Part shown: one piece after another, positions 8,943-18,194 of the stretch
Numbering within the stretch: position 1 is the stretch's first letter
Layout: every line of letters starts with the position of its first letter
Source of the DNA: Oceanospirillales bacterium
GTDB lineage: Bacteria; Pseudomonadota; Gammaproteobacteria; Xanthomonadales; SZUA-36
Reading direction: 5' to 3'
DNA length: 43,291 nt
NCBI GenBank assembly: GCA_003233115.1
Contig: QIKV01000166.1
Location: 1-43,291, forward strand
Position numbers and translations under genes: made by a program
The notes under the pieces: generated by a model
What the model saw: only the letters and a program-made list of their open reading frames with translations
Database searches by the model: none
Told to the model about the DNA's origin: nothing

Positions 8943-9824
8943 TTATAAATCGGGTGTGGCTTGCAGTAGCGCGGTTGCCACCTGCCGGGGTGATTCCAAT
9001 TGCGGGTAGTGGCCGACATCGTCGAGTGTCAGCAGCGTTGCTGCCGTATTCTGCGCGCAGATCGTTACGGCAATGGCGTGCACGGCTATTGGATCCAGCC
9101 GGCCCCAAATCAGTTTCAATGGCATGCTGGCACGGTGCAGCGGTCCCAGCCATTGGTCGCCCATGCGCCGACGTTCTTTCATATAGCGGGCAACCTGTGC
9201 CAGTACCCGACGTCCATTGTTGTTTAACATCAGTGACCATTGCTGCTGATAATGCTGTTCGTCAAAATCCTTGGCCCGTGCATAGACCCTGGCGTACTGG
9301 TGCCTGAAAATGCGGTAGCTGCTCAGCCGCGCGGTCAGCGCCCCCAGCAACGGTGTACGCAACAGGCGCTGGGTGGGCAGTGGCCGGTGCATATCCATGT
9401 AAATACCGGCATTGAGGATGGTCAGGCTGCGCAACTGCAGCGCTGTCTGGGAAGCTTCAAGGCGGCGCAGTAATTCACAGGCAACACTGGCACCCATATC
9501 ATGGGCCAACAGGTCGAATTCGCTGATGCCGAGCATTTGTAAGAGTGCTTCAGCGGCATCCAACTGTCGCAACAGGAAATAGTCCCGGGCGGGCGATTTC
9601 TCGGACAGGCCATAGCCGGGGAAATCGAATACCAGTACCCGGTGGTGTGCTGTCAGCAGCGGCAGCAGGCGATGCCAGTCCCAGCTACTGGTAGGAAAGC
9701 CGTGAAAACAGACCAGCCATGGCCCCTGGCCCACCGCCCGGTACCAGACATGGGTGCCATCCACAGCCACGCTTTGGCCCGCAGCCATCCAGGTGAGCAG
9801 TTTATCCGGCAATTCACTTATCAT
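8943..9824 (-). CDS. Alpha/beta hydrolase, haloalkane-dehalogenase/epoxide-hydrolase type
   Basis: 293 residues from the ATG at 9824, which has GGAAAG seven bases upstream; a longer reading adds 25 non-conserved residues that overlap trmJ. Motifs in order: oxyanion HGFPTSSWDW (41-50), DFPGYGLSEK (67-76), nucleophile elbow LLAHDMGASVA with Asp109 in the serine position, GRLDPIA for the acid region, and histidine in DDVGHYPQLE. An aspartate nucleophile is the hallmark of epoxide hydrolases and haloalkane dehalogenases, so hydrolysis through an ester intermediate is expected. The substrate cannot be read from sequence. The start overlaps the trmJ end by 11 bases. Confidence 0.87.
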   Translation of the reverse strand: MISELPDKLLTWMAAGQSVAVDGTHVWYRAVGQGPWLVCFHGFPTSSWDWHRLLPLLTAHHRVLVFDFPGYGLSEKSPARDYFLLRQLDAAEALLQMLGISEFDLLAHDMGASVACELLRRLEASQTALQLRSLTILNAGIYMDMHRPLPTQRLLRTPLLGALTARLSSYRIFRHQYARVYARAKDFDEQHYQQQWSLMLNNNGRRVLAQVARYMKERRRMGDQWLGPLHRASMPLKLIWGRLDPIAVHAIAVTICAQNTAATLLTLDDVGHYPQLESPRQVATALLQATPDL

Positions 9825-10596
9825 GCTTTCCAGCCACCCGTTGCGACGCAGCCAGGATGCCCCGCAGGATATTGATTTCATTCTGGTCCGGCCGGGCACG
9901 GTTGAACAGGCGCCTGAGCCGCATCAGCAAACGTTTCGGTTGCTCCGGGTTCAGGAACTCAATATCCAGCAGCGTCTGCTCGAGGTGGGTAAAAAAAAGC
10001 TCCATCTGGCCGGCGTCAACGGGCTCCCAGTCAAGCGGTGGAACCGATATGCCGGCTTCACCGAGCGCCGCCATGCGCAATTCGTAGCAAACGACCTGGA
10101 CCGCCTGGGCAAGATTGAGCGAACCGTAAGCGGGATTGGTATCGATATGTACCAACTGGTGGCAACGTTGTATTTCATCATTGGTCAGGCCGTACCGTTC
10201 ACGCCCGAACAGTATCGCAATACCCTGATCCTGGTGCTCGGCCAGGGCACTTGCGGCCGCCATGCGCACATCCATTTGTGGCATGGGCAAGCTGCGCAGC
10301 CTGGCGCTGGTGCCCAGCACCAGGGAGCAGCCGTCCACAGCAGCCTCAAGTGATTCATGTACCACTGCGTGCTGTAGCAGGTCGTCTGCACCGGAAGCCA
10401 TCGCTGTAGCTTCGGCATCAGGAAATGTTTTTGGTGTGACCAGGTGCAGTTGCCGCAAACCCATGACTTTCATGGCCCTGGCACTTGCACCAATATTGCC
10501 TGGATGGGTGGTATTGATAAGAACCACGCGAATTCCGGACAATCGTACTGCCACCTGCGCTGCGCTTCTGTTATCCTGTGCCGCCTTCGTATTCAT
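9814..10596 (-). CDS. trmJ: tRNA (cytidine/uridine-32-2'-O)-methyltransferase
   Basis: 260 residues of the SPOUT superfamily. RVVLINTTHPGNIGASARAMK is the N-terminal family signature, LFGRERYGLTNDE forms part of the knotted SAM site, and NPAYGSLNLAQAVQ closes it. The C-terminal extension of about 90 residues is the usual TrmJ stem helix region. It methylates the ribose at position 32 of tRNA anticodon loops. It is divergent from suhB with only 39 bases between starts, the same neighbourhood seen in E. coli. The start is given as the ATG at 10596 (MNTKAAQDNRSAAQ); an in-frame later start near the conserved domain is possible. Confidence 0.94.
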   Translation of the reverse strand: MNTKAAQDNRSAAQVAVRLSGIRVVLINTTHPGNIGASARAMKVMGLRQLHLVTPKTFPDAEATAMASGADDLLQHAVVHESLEAAVDGCSLVLGTSARLRSLPMPQMDVRMAAASALAEHQDQGIAILFGRERYGLTNDEIQRCHQLVHIDTNPAYGSLNLAQAVQVVCYELRMAALGEAGISVPPLDWEPVDAGQMELFFTHLEQTLLDIEFLNPEQPKRLLMRLRRLFNRARPDQNEINILRGILAASQRVAGKHDK

Positions 10597-10635
10597 AGAG
10601 TGAGTGTTCTGTCATCCTTTCGAGGTAATATCGCC

Positions 10636-11433
10636 ATGGCTCATCCAATACTGAACATTGCAATCAACGCGGCGCATATCGCCGGCGACCTGCTGCGTCA
10701 GGAGCTGCACAAAGTGGCTTCCATCCCGGTCACCCGTAAGGCCAGGCACGATTATGTCAGTGAAATCGACAAAACCAGCGAAGAGCAGATTGTACGTGAA
10801 ATCAAGCGCTACTACCCGGAGCATGCAATTCTTGGCGAGGAAGGCGGGGCACAGGGGGACAATGAGTGTGTGTGGATCATTGATCCACTGGATGGCACCA
10901 GCAATTACCTGCACGGCATGCCGCACTTTGCCATATCCATTGCGGTGCAAATAAAGGGCCGCCTCGAACATGCCGTCGTCTATGACCCGATGCGGGATGA
11001 ACTGTTTAGTGCCAGCCGCGGCAGTGGCGCACACCTGAACAACACCCGTATCAGGGTAGTGGCACGTGAAAAACTGGATAACGCCATACTGGCCACCGCA
11101 TTCCCCTTCCGCCAGCGCGGCATGATGGGGCTGTATACCGGCATGTTCAGCGAGGTATTCAGGAAAGTTGAAGACATCCGCCGTTATGGCGCGGCATCGC
11201 TCGACCTCGCCTGGGTTGCTGCCGGGCGCATGGACGGTTACTTCGAGATCGGGCTCAAGCCCTGGGATGTCGCAGCCGGTACCCTGCTGGTGCGCGAAGC
11301 CGGTGGCGTGGTGGTTGATTTCGAAGGCAGTGACGCCGTTGAGCATTCACACTCGATCCTCGCCGCGCCGTTCAAGCTGATGACACCGTTGAGACAAATT
11401 ATTCAGCCGCGCTGGATGAAAGCCAAGCGGTAG
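10636..11433 (+). CDS. suhB: Inositol-1-monophosphatase family protein SuhB
   Basis: 265 residues, matching E. coli SuhB (267). The metal-binding motifs are LGEEGG, WIIDPLDGTSNYLHGMPHF and GLKPWDVAAGTLLVREAGG. SuhB hydrolyses inositol monophosphates in vitro and, in E. coli, joins the rRNA antitermination complex with NusA. Start chosen at 10636: it follows CGAGGTAATA and begins MAHPILNIA, as in other SuhB proteins; the longer reading upstream is antisense to trmJ. The gene lies alone on this strand between trmJ and secF, which face it. Confidence 0.95.
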   Translation: MAHPILNIAINAAHIAGDLLRQELHKVASIPVTRKARHDYVSEIDKTSEEQIVREIKRYYPEHAILGEEGGAQGDNECVWIIDPLDGTSNYLHGMPHFAISIAVQIKGRLEHAVVYDPMRDELFSASRGSGAHLNNTRIRVVAREKLDNAILATAFPFRQRGMMGLYTGMFSEVFRKVEDIRRYGAASLDLAWVAAGRMDGYFEIGLKPWDVAAGTLLVREAGGVVVDFEGSDAVEHSHSILAAPFKLMTPLRQIIQPRWMKAKR

Positions 11434-11486
11434 TAGCGCGGGCAGCGGGCGCTGCAGCACCCGTCTACATCTCAGGCAACACTCAT

Positions 11487-12425
11487 TTAAGGTCTTGCGT
11501 CGAACTTGGCGCCCTCTTTTTCCACTGCCATCAGGTCATATTTGCTTACCCCCAGCATCAACAGAACCTTACTCGCAACATAGATCGACGAATAGGTACC
11601 TACGACAATGCCAATGATCAGGGTAAATGCAAAACCGTGAATGATTTCACCACCAAAATAGAACAGTGCGATCAGCACCAGCAAGGTCGTTGAAGATGTC
11701 ATCAGGGTGCGCGACAGGGTTTCGTTGATAGAGGTATTCACCACTTCGATCGGTTTGCGTTTGCGGTAGCGCGGGAAGTTTTCCCGGATACGGTCAAACA
11801 ACACAATGGTGTCATTCAGTGAATAACCCACCACTGCCAGTATCGCCGCGACCACCGTCAGATCAAATTCAATTTGCAAGAAAGACAGGATACCCATACT
11901 GATAATAACGTCATGCAACAGGGCTGTCACCGCACCCACTGAGAACCGCCATTGAAAACGCAGCATGACATAGAGGAAGACACCTATCATCGCATAGAGA
12001 ACGGCCAGTATGCCCTGCTCGGCCAGTTCATCACCCACTTGCGGACCAACAAACTCAACCCTGCGCATGTCAATCTTACCTTGCACGCCCTGGCTCAAGG
12101 CCGCCAGCACACGGGTCGATAATTCTGCACTGCTCTCAGCAGCATCGGTAGGCGGAATCCGCACAACGATATCAGTGGCGGCACCAAAGGTCTGCACGAT
12201 TGAATCAAAGCCTGCTGTCTCCAGGTTCTTGCGTACATCGGAAATCTCAGGCGCCGCAGGATAGCTGACTTCGATCAGCGTGCCGCCGGTAAAGTCCAGC
12301 CCAAAACTCAATCCTCGCACCGCCAGGGATGTGATTGAAGCAATGATCAGAACAGAGGAGAGAACCAGCGCAATGGTGCTCTGACCCATGAAATTGATAG
12401 TGGTCTTGCCGCTTAGAAACTTCAT
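11487..12425 (-). CDS. secF: Protein translocase subunit SecF
   Basis: 312 residues with six membrane helices and the SecF signature GLDFTGGTLIEVSYP after helix one, then the periplasmic P1-like domain, QFRWRFSVGAV-type region (LRFQWRFSVGAVTAL), and VVGYSLNDTIVLFDRIREN. With SecD it uses the proton gradient to pull proteins through SecYEG at the periplasmic face. It begins nine bases after secD and belongs to the same transcript (yajC-secD-secF). Confidence 0.97.
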   Translation of the reverse strand: MKFLSGKTTINFMGQSTIALVLSSVLIIASITSLAVRGLSFGLDFTGGTLIEVSYPAAPEISDVRKNLETAGFDSIVQTFGAATDIVVRIPPTDAAESSAELSTRVLAALSQGVQGKIDMRRVEFVGPQVGDELAEQGILAVLYAMIGVFLYVMLRFQWRFSVGAVTALLHDVIISMGILSFLQIEFDLTVVAAILAVVGYSLNDTIVLFDRIRENFPRYRKRKPIEVVNTSINETLSRTLMTSSTTLLVLIALFYFGGEIIHGFAFTLIIGIVVGTYSSIYVASKVLLMLGVSKYDLMAVEKEGAKFDARP

Positions 12426-12434
12426 ATCAATACC

Positions 12435-14264
12435 CTAAATTAACAGCTTACGGACACGCTTTTTGCCACCGTAAATCAGGTTTATGACAGCCCGCGTACC
12501 CACGATCGCAGTGAACATGGAAGTCAGAATACCCAGGGACAATGTAACCGCAAAGCCCTTGACCGGACCGGTACCGAACAGGAACAGCACGAAGGCTGCA
12601 ATCAGTGTTGTGATATTGGCATCGGCAATGGTTGAGAAGGCTTTTTCATAACCGGCGCGGATACTGGCCTGTGGTGTATTGCCATTGCGTTGCTCTTCGC
12701 GGATTCGTTCAAATATCAATACATTGGCGTCCACCGCCATGCCGATCGTCAGCACGATACCGGCAATGCCCGGCATGGTCAGTGTCGCTCCGAGCATGGA
12801 CAACAGTGCGATCAGCAACACCAGGTTGGCAAACAGCGCGAGGTCCGCCACCAGGCCGAAGACCTTGTAATAGATCGCCATGAACAGCAGCACCAGGGCA
12901 AAACCTATCAGCACTGACTTGAAACCCTTGGCTACATTGTCCGCACCCAGGCTTGGGCCAACAGTACGTTCTTCAACGATCTCCATTGGCGCAGCCAGGG
13001 CGCCGGCCCGCAGCAGTAAAGACAGCTGTGATGCTTCATTGATAGAGCTCAGGCCCGTCGTCTGGAAGCGTTTACCAAATGGCTCACGTACCACCGCAAC
13101 ACTGATGACATCTTCAATCTTGCGGCCGCCGGATTTCTGCTCAATGTACACAACAGCCATCCGGTTACCCACGTTGTTACGGGTAAAGTCCAGCATGCGC
13201 TTGGAACCGACACCATCGAGCGTCACACTGACGGAGGGCTGGCCGCTTTGCTGGTCGAATGACGCCGATGCGCCAATCAACTGGTCACCGGAAACAATCA
13301 GGCGTTTCTTCAGCAGAATCGGGTTGCCGTTGTGGTAATAAAGTCGTGATTCAGGTGGAATCCGGCCCGTTTGTGCTGCAGTAAAGGGATCGTTACTTTC
13401 GTCAACAGCCCGGTATTCCAGCGTGGCCGTTGCACCAATGATTTTCTTGGCGGCCACGGTATCCTGTACCCCGGGCAACTCCACAACCACACGGTCCGCG
13501 CCCTGCTGCTGGATAACCGGCTCCGCCACGCCGAGCTCATTGACGCGGTTTCGGAGCGTGGTGATGTTTTGCTTCAATGCGGTCTGTTGCAATGCAATTA
13601 ATTGTTTCTCTTGCACGGTGGCCGAGATGCCAAAGGTGTCTCCCGCCTCCAGTTCTTTGATGTTCAGGCCCTGCAGACTCTGGTCCGTGCGCAGGATATT
13701 CAGGGTACGGTCACGATCTTCAGTGGAACGCAACATGATCAGCAGGCCGTTACCTTCACGCCGGACCGAAACGTAGCGGATTCCTTCGGTGCGCAGGGCT
13801 GCCCGGATATCATCTACAAAGCGGTCCAGTTGCTGGCCACGGGCCGTATCCATGTCAACCTGCATAAGGAAGTGCACACCACCCTGTAAATCCAGGCCCA
13901 GGGTCATGGGCTTACCACCGATGGCACGCAGGCCTTCCGGGGTTGCGGGCGCCAGGTTAAGTGCAATGATGTATTGGTCACCCAGTGCTTTCTCCAGTAC
14001 GCCGGCGGCCTTTAGCTGGTCTTCAGGGCTGGCAAACCGATACAGCAGGCGGTTGTCCTGCTTTTCTTGGCTGATGTAGCTGATCTTTGCCGCCGCCAGT
14101 GCATTATCGATGTTGGTCGGCAGATCAGCAGACAACTCAAAGCCGCGTGATGACGTGATCTGTAAGGCTGGGTCCTTACCATAAAGATTGGGCAATGCGT
14201 AAACTATACCCACCACAATGACGAAAAGTATGAGCAGGTAGCGCCAGATGGAATACTGGTTCAT
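12435..14264 (-). CDS. secD: Protein translocase subunit SecD
   Basis: 609 residues, the usual length. Helix one (about 7-26) ends in ALPNLYG; the D1 domain has GLDLQGGVHFLMQVD; the C-terminal membrane part has MPGIAGIVLTIGMAVDANVLIFERI, all conserved in SecD. It is an inner-membrane RND-like component with a large periplasmic domain that works with SecF. It follows yajC by 33 bases and precedes secF, the standard order. Confidence 0.97.
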   Translation of the reverse strand: MNQYSIWRYLLILFVIVVGIVYALPNLYGKDPALQITSSRGFELSADLPTNIDNALAAAKISYISQEKQDNRLLYRFASPEDQLKAAGVLEKALGDQYIIALNLAPATPEGLRAIGGKPMTLGLDLQGGVHFLMQVDMDTARGQQLDRFVDDIRAALRTEGIRYVSVRREGNGLLIMLRSTEDRDRTLNILRTDQSLQGLNIKELEAGDTFGISATVQEKQLIALQQTALKQNITTLRNRVNELGVAEPVIQQQGADRVVVELPGVQDTVAAKKIIGATATLEYRAVDESNDPFTAAQTGRIPPESRLYYHNGNPILLKKRLIVSGDQLIGASASFDQQSGQPSVSVTLDGVGSKRMLDFTRNNVGNRMAVVYIEQKSGGRKIEDVISVAVVREPFGKRFQTTGLSSINEASQLSLLLRAGALAAPMEIVEERTVGPSLGADNVAKGFKSVLIGFALVLLFMAIYYKVFGLVADLALFANLVLLIALLSMLGATLTMPGIAGIVLTIGMAVDANVLIFERIREEQRNGNTPQASIRAGYEKAFSTIADANITTLIAAFVLFLFGTGPVKGFAVTLSLGILTSMFTAIVGTRAVINLIYGGKKRVRKLLI

Positions 14265-14297
14265 GAATCAATCTCGTTTGTAATTGAATGCTGCTGA

Positions 14298-14621
14298 TCA
14301 AGCTGACTTGATCGTACCCTTGGGCATCACGTTGGCAACCGCCTGGCGTTGCACCTTGATTTGTATTTTGTCCGCCACTTCAAGCGTTATGAAGGACTCG
14401 GATACATCTGAGATGCGGCCCAACAGGCCACCATTGGTCACCACCTCATCGCCTTTGCCCAACTGGGAAACCAGTCGGCGGTGCTCTTTTGAGCGCTTCA
14501 TCTGAGGCCGAATCAGCATGAAATAAAATATTGCGAAGATGATGATCAGTGGAAGAAAGCTCAGCAGTCCACCTGAGGTGGCACCATCCTGCGCATACGC
14601 GTTAGAAATAAAGAAGTCCAT
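14298..14621 (-). CDS. yajC: Preprotein translocase subunit YajC
   Basis: 107 residues. One membrane helix (FLPLIIIFAIFYFMLIRPQ, about 22-40) is followed by the conserved cytoplasmic RPQMKRSKEHRRLVSQL and the short beta domain LGKGDEVVTNGGLLGRIS. It is an accessory of the SecDF complex. AAGGGAC lies seven bases before the ATG. It is separated from tgt by 138 bases that contain no gene. Confidence 0.96.
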   Translation of the reverse strand: MDFFISNAYAQDGATSGGLLSFLPLIIIFAIFYFMLIRPQMKRSKEHRRLVSQLGKGDEVVTNGGLLGRISDVSESFITLEVADKIQIKVQRQAVANVMPKGTIKSA

Positions 14622-14759
14622 AGTTGTCCCTTGGGGTTTTCTAATAGATTTGTTTCGTTATCAGCTAAGTGGGGGTCTTACAGTTGTTTTCAAACAAGCC
14701 GCTGCCATTCAGCCGGCAATTATAAGCCAAGCCGCGTCAGAAAACCGCTGCTTTCTGAA

Positions 14760-15881
<1,122 letters not shown>

Positions 15882-15941
15882 TCATGTCGTATCCCTGTGC
15901 GCTCGTATCGGGGCGTTATTTCATCCCAGCGAAATTGGTGC

Positions 15942-15970
15942 TTGATTCGGTTTTCGTTCACCTTTATGCT
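15942..15970 (+). promoter_or_regulatory. Sigma-70-type promoter for the Cys leader and cysB-type gene
   Basis: TTGATT at 15942-15947 and TATGCT at 15965-15970 are separated by 17 bases. Each box matches the consensus at four of six positions. Transcription would begin near 15977, giving a leader of about 22 bases before the small reading frame at 15999. Spacing and position fit, but this is an unverified match. Confidence 0.5.
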
Positions 15971-15998
15971 GATATTCGGAGCCAACGTTAGAAGTGAT

Positions 15999-16064
15999 AT
16001 GAACCATTACACCAACATGTGCAAATGCTGTAACTGTCCGCAAGCTGGAGGGCGCATGGTGTAG
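15999..16064 (+). CDS. Cysteine-rich leader peptide upstream of the cysB-type regulator
   Basis: A 21-residue reading frame reading MNHYTNM followed by CKCCNC and PQAGGRMV, ending in TAG. Four of six consecutive codons (residues 8, 10, 11, 13) are cysteine: TGC, TGC, TGT, TGT. A weak ribosome site (GAAGTGAT) precedes the ATG. An intrinsic terminator follows 32 bases after the stop, and a sulfur-assimilation regulator of the CysB type begins at 16173. By analogy with his, leu and trp leader peptides, I infer that ribosome stalling at the Cys codons reports shortage of cysteinyl-tRNA. A metal-binding microprotein (C-x-C-C-x-C) is the alternative. The larger in-frame extension back to 15861 has no conserved look. 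Confidence 0.6.
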   Translation: MNHYTNMCKCCNCPQAGGRMV

Positions 16065-16113
16065 TCAGTCGTAGTTACCGTATTTTGATGAAACCAACCG
16101 CCTTCCGGCGGTT
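16006..16113 (+). promoter_or_regulatory. Predicted transcription attenuator: competing helices 1:2, 2:3 and 3:4
   Basis: Four segments can pair in exclusive ways. Segment 1 (16006-16014) pairs with 16057-16065 (nine pairs, one G-U): protector. Segment 2 (16047-16060) pairs with segment 3 (16093-16106): eight contiguous pairs with one G-U, a 2x2 internal loop, then four more pairs: antiterminator. Segment 3 core (16096-16102) pairs with segment 4 (16107-16113): terminator. A ribosome paused at the Cys codons (16020-16037) would cover segment 1 and leave segment 2 free, favouring the antiterminator; a ribosome that reaches the stop at 16062-16064 would cover segment 2 and favour termination. 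The pairings are read directly from sequence; energies were not computed. Confidence 0.6.
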
Positions 16114-16119
16114 TTTTTT
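16096..16119 (+). terminator. Intrinsic terminator before the cysB-type gene
   Basis: Perfect 7-bp stem AACCGCC / GGCGGTT around the tetraloop TTCC, running straight into a tract of eight T (16112-16119, the first two within the stem). On the minus strand there is no T-tract, so it acts on plus-strand transcription. It ends 53 bases before the cysB-type ATG, with only the small Cys-rich frame between it and the upstream promoter. Confidence 0.85.
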
Positions 16120-16172
16120 GGTCTGGACGTTTATGGGCTGGATAAAAGGCCCGGGGAAAAGAGGCAGAGAAA

Positions 16173-17183
16173 ATGAAACTGCAACAATTGCGTTACTTCG
16201 TTGCTATTGTGGATAACCACCTCAATATCACGGCCGCATCTCAGGCACTATTCACCTCCCAACCCGGCGTGAGCAAACAGGTGAGGATGCTGGAGGACGA
16301 ACTATCTCTGCATCTGTTTGTGCGCAAAGGAAAAAGCCTGTCCGGACTGACCGAGGCAGGCAGGGAAGTCATTGCAAGGGTACGCAGGATTCTGACTGAG
16401 GTCGATAACATCAAATCCATGTCACGTGAACTCGCCGGGCAGGAACAGGGCGAACTGGTCATTGCAACGACGCATACACAGGCACGCTATGTTCTGCCGG
16501 ACTTGTTGGCCGGATTTCACCGCGAATTCCCAGGAATCTCGATCAGCCTGCACCAGGGCACATCCGATCGCATCGCCCACCAGGTGCAGGACCGGCAAGC
16601 AGATTTTGCAATCGCCTCTGGTCAAAGCGAGTTGTTTGAGGATTTGGTTACTTTTCCCATATATCGCTGGGCAAGAACCATTCTCGTACTACCAGATCAT
16701 CCCCTGGCCCGGCAAGTGGATGTCGGCCTTAAAGACCTCGCACAGTTTCCAATCATCAGCTATACACACAGTTTTGATGTGGATTCGGACCAGGCGAATG
16801 CATTCAGTGATGCCGGTATCAAACCGAATGTGGTGTTCACAGCCGAAGACCCGGACCTGATCAAGATCTGCTTACGCAAGGGAATGGGGATCGGAATCAT
16901 TGCCAGCGTGGCATACGATCCGCTTCAGGACCCCGGTCTGGTGGCCGTCAACGCGGCCAACCTGTTCCCGGATTGCACCACCTGGATTGGCTTCCACCGC
17001 GATCGCTTCCTGAGCAACTATATGTACAGCTTTTTGCAACGGATGGTGCCGGGAATCGACCGCGATCACATCGACCGGGCGATTGCCTCTGCCGGGGGCG
17101 CGGCTGGCATTACTGCCCACAACCGACCCCCGCAGCTGCAGGCAACGACAACCTGGCCCCAGACTCATAACGCAGGGTCCTGA
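16173..17183 (+). CDS. cysB: CysB-type LysR-family transcriptional regulator
   Basis: 336 residues. The N-terminal helix-turn-helix is MKLQQLRYFVAIVDNHLNIT plus AASQALFTSQPGVSKQVRMLE, the wording specific to CysB and Cbl rather than general LysR proteins; the effector domain includes ATTHTQARYVLPDLLAGFHREFP, which in CysB binds sulfate/acetylserine or thiosulfate, and EDPDLIKICLRKGMGIGI. It is expected to activate sulfate-assimilation genes when sulfur is scarce. The C-terminal 25 residues are low-complexity and overlap convergent cysH by 19 bases. The leader region ahead of it suggests an added control by attenuation. Cbl-like or other CysB paralogue is possible. Confidence 0.88.
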   Translation: MKLQQLRYFVAIVDNHLNITAASQALFTSQPGVSKQVRMLEDELSLHLFVRKGKSLSGLTEAGREVIARVRRILTEVDNIKSMSRELAGQEQGELVIATTHTQARYVLPDLLAGFHREFPGISISLHQGTSDRIAHQVQDRQADFAIASGQSELFEDLVTFPIYRWARTILVLPDHPLARQVDVGLKDLAQFPIISYTHSFDVDSDQANAFSDAGIKPNVVFTAEDPDLIKICLRKGMGIGIIASVAYDPLQDPGLVAVNAANLFPDCTTWIGFHRDRFLSNYMYSFLQRMVPGIDRDHIDRAIASAGGAAGITAHNRPPQLQATTTWPQTHNAGS

Positions 17184-17926
17184 AAGTTTTCCGCTTCATG
17201 CAGGCCACATTCCCTCATCAGGCCAAAGAAACGGGTGTCCTGTTCATCCATTTCTCCATTCAACGGCTGACTGGTGTGGGTGTCACCTATGGAAACATAG
17301 CCCTTGTCCCACAGGGGGTGATACGGCAGCTTGTGTTCCTGGAGGTAACGATGCACGTCGCGGGCGCTCCAATCAGCGATGGGGTGGACTTTCACGGTGC
17401 GGCCATGGTGTTGCACGACAGTGATCCGGTCGCGCGTGTCTGACTGGCTGCGCCTCAATCCGCTGAACCAGGTGCCCACTTGGAGTTCCCTCAAGGCTCT
17501 GGCCATCGGCTGGACTTTGTTCATCTGGTTGTAACGGCGGATTCCCTCGGCACCCGCTTGCCACAACTTGCCAAAGCGGGCCTCCTGCCAGGCCGGGCTG
17601 GTAAGCGGCCGGTATACCTTCAGCTCAAGATCCAGCCTTTCAACCATCTGGTCGATGAAGCGATAGGTCTCCGGAAATAAGTATCCGGTGTCAATCAGTA
17701 TCACAGGAAGCCTGTGTTCAAAGAGGTTCAGCATATGCAGCATCACCGCTGACTGCACCCCGAAACTCGAAGTGAGCACCTGCCGCTGCGGCAAATAATC
17801 AAGCGACCACTGCACGCGCTCCAGTGCACTCATGCGCTCAAGACAGGGATTAACAGCCGCCAACTGGGATGGATTCCACGCTTGCCCAGGCTTTGGAATG
17901 CACAGGTTCAGCACAGTTTTTCTCAT
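17165..17926 (-). CDS. cysH: Phosphoadenylyl-sulfate (PAPS) reductase
   Basis: 253 residues from the ATG at 17926, preceded by AGAGG; a GTG 27 bases further up is the alternative. Motifs: P-loop-like SSFGVQSAVMLHM, LIDTGYLFPETYRFID, KVYRPLTSP, GLRRSQSDTR, HPIADWSARDVHRYL, and near the end the catalytic cysteine in RECGLHE (about Cys240). The cysteine pairs that hold the 4Fe-4S cluster of APS reductases are absent, so this is the thioredoxin-dependent PAPS type. It yields sulfite for the neighbouring sulfite reductase, from which it is divergently transcribed across a 268-base gap. Confidence 0.95.
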   Translation of the reverse strand: MRKTVLNLCIPKPGQAWNPSQLAAVNPCLERMSALERVQWSLDYLPQRQVLTSSFGVQSAVMLHMLNLFEHRLPVILIDTGYLFPETYRFIDQMVERLDLELKVYRPLTSPAWQEARFGKLWQAGAEGIRRYNQMNKVQPMARALRELQVGTWFSGLRRSQSDTRDRITVVQHHGRTVKVHPIADWSARDVHRYLQEHKLPYHPLWDKGYVSIGDTHTSQPLNGEMDEQDTRFFGLMRECGLHEAENFQDPAL

Positions 17927-18194
17927 ACCGGATACCTCTGTCTTGAGTTTCACAGAGCATATAAATGCAAGCAGCCAGAGTGAACGAAGTGTTTCCTATG
18001 AGGATATAACCGCGAGGAATAACTGCTGTAGTGCTCCCGGGACCTTCTGCCCTGACGCTTATTCCAATGAGTTCTAAAGCCATACAGAAAAAGTGATGTT
18101 TCTCGCACAGGCAAGCGGGTAATAATGTACAGGTCACCCAAATGAGCCTGCAATTTACACCCGCCAGGGATGCGAAAAAGAGAATATATCTGTT
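17927..18194. promoter_or_regulatory. Divergent control region between cysH and cysI
   Basis: 268 bases with no convincing gene. The divergent arrangement implies back-to-back promoters and probably CysB-type binding sites, but I do not see a motif strong enough to place. No Cys-rich leader frame like the one at 15999 occurs on either strand here. Confidence 0.45.

Noticed and set aside
17927..18194. Second Cys attenuator before cysH or cysI
   Set aside because: Neither strand has a Cys-codon cluster followed by a stem and T-tract.
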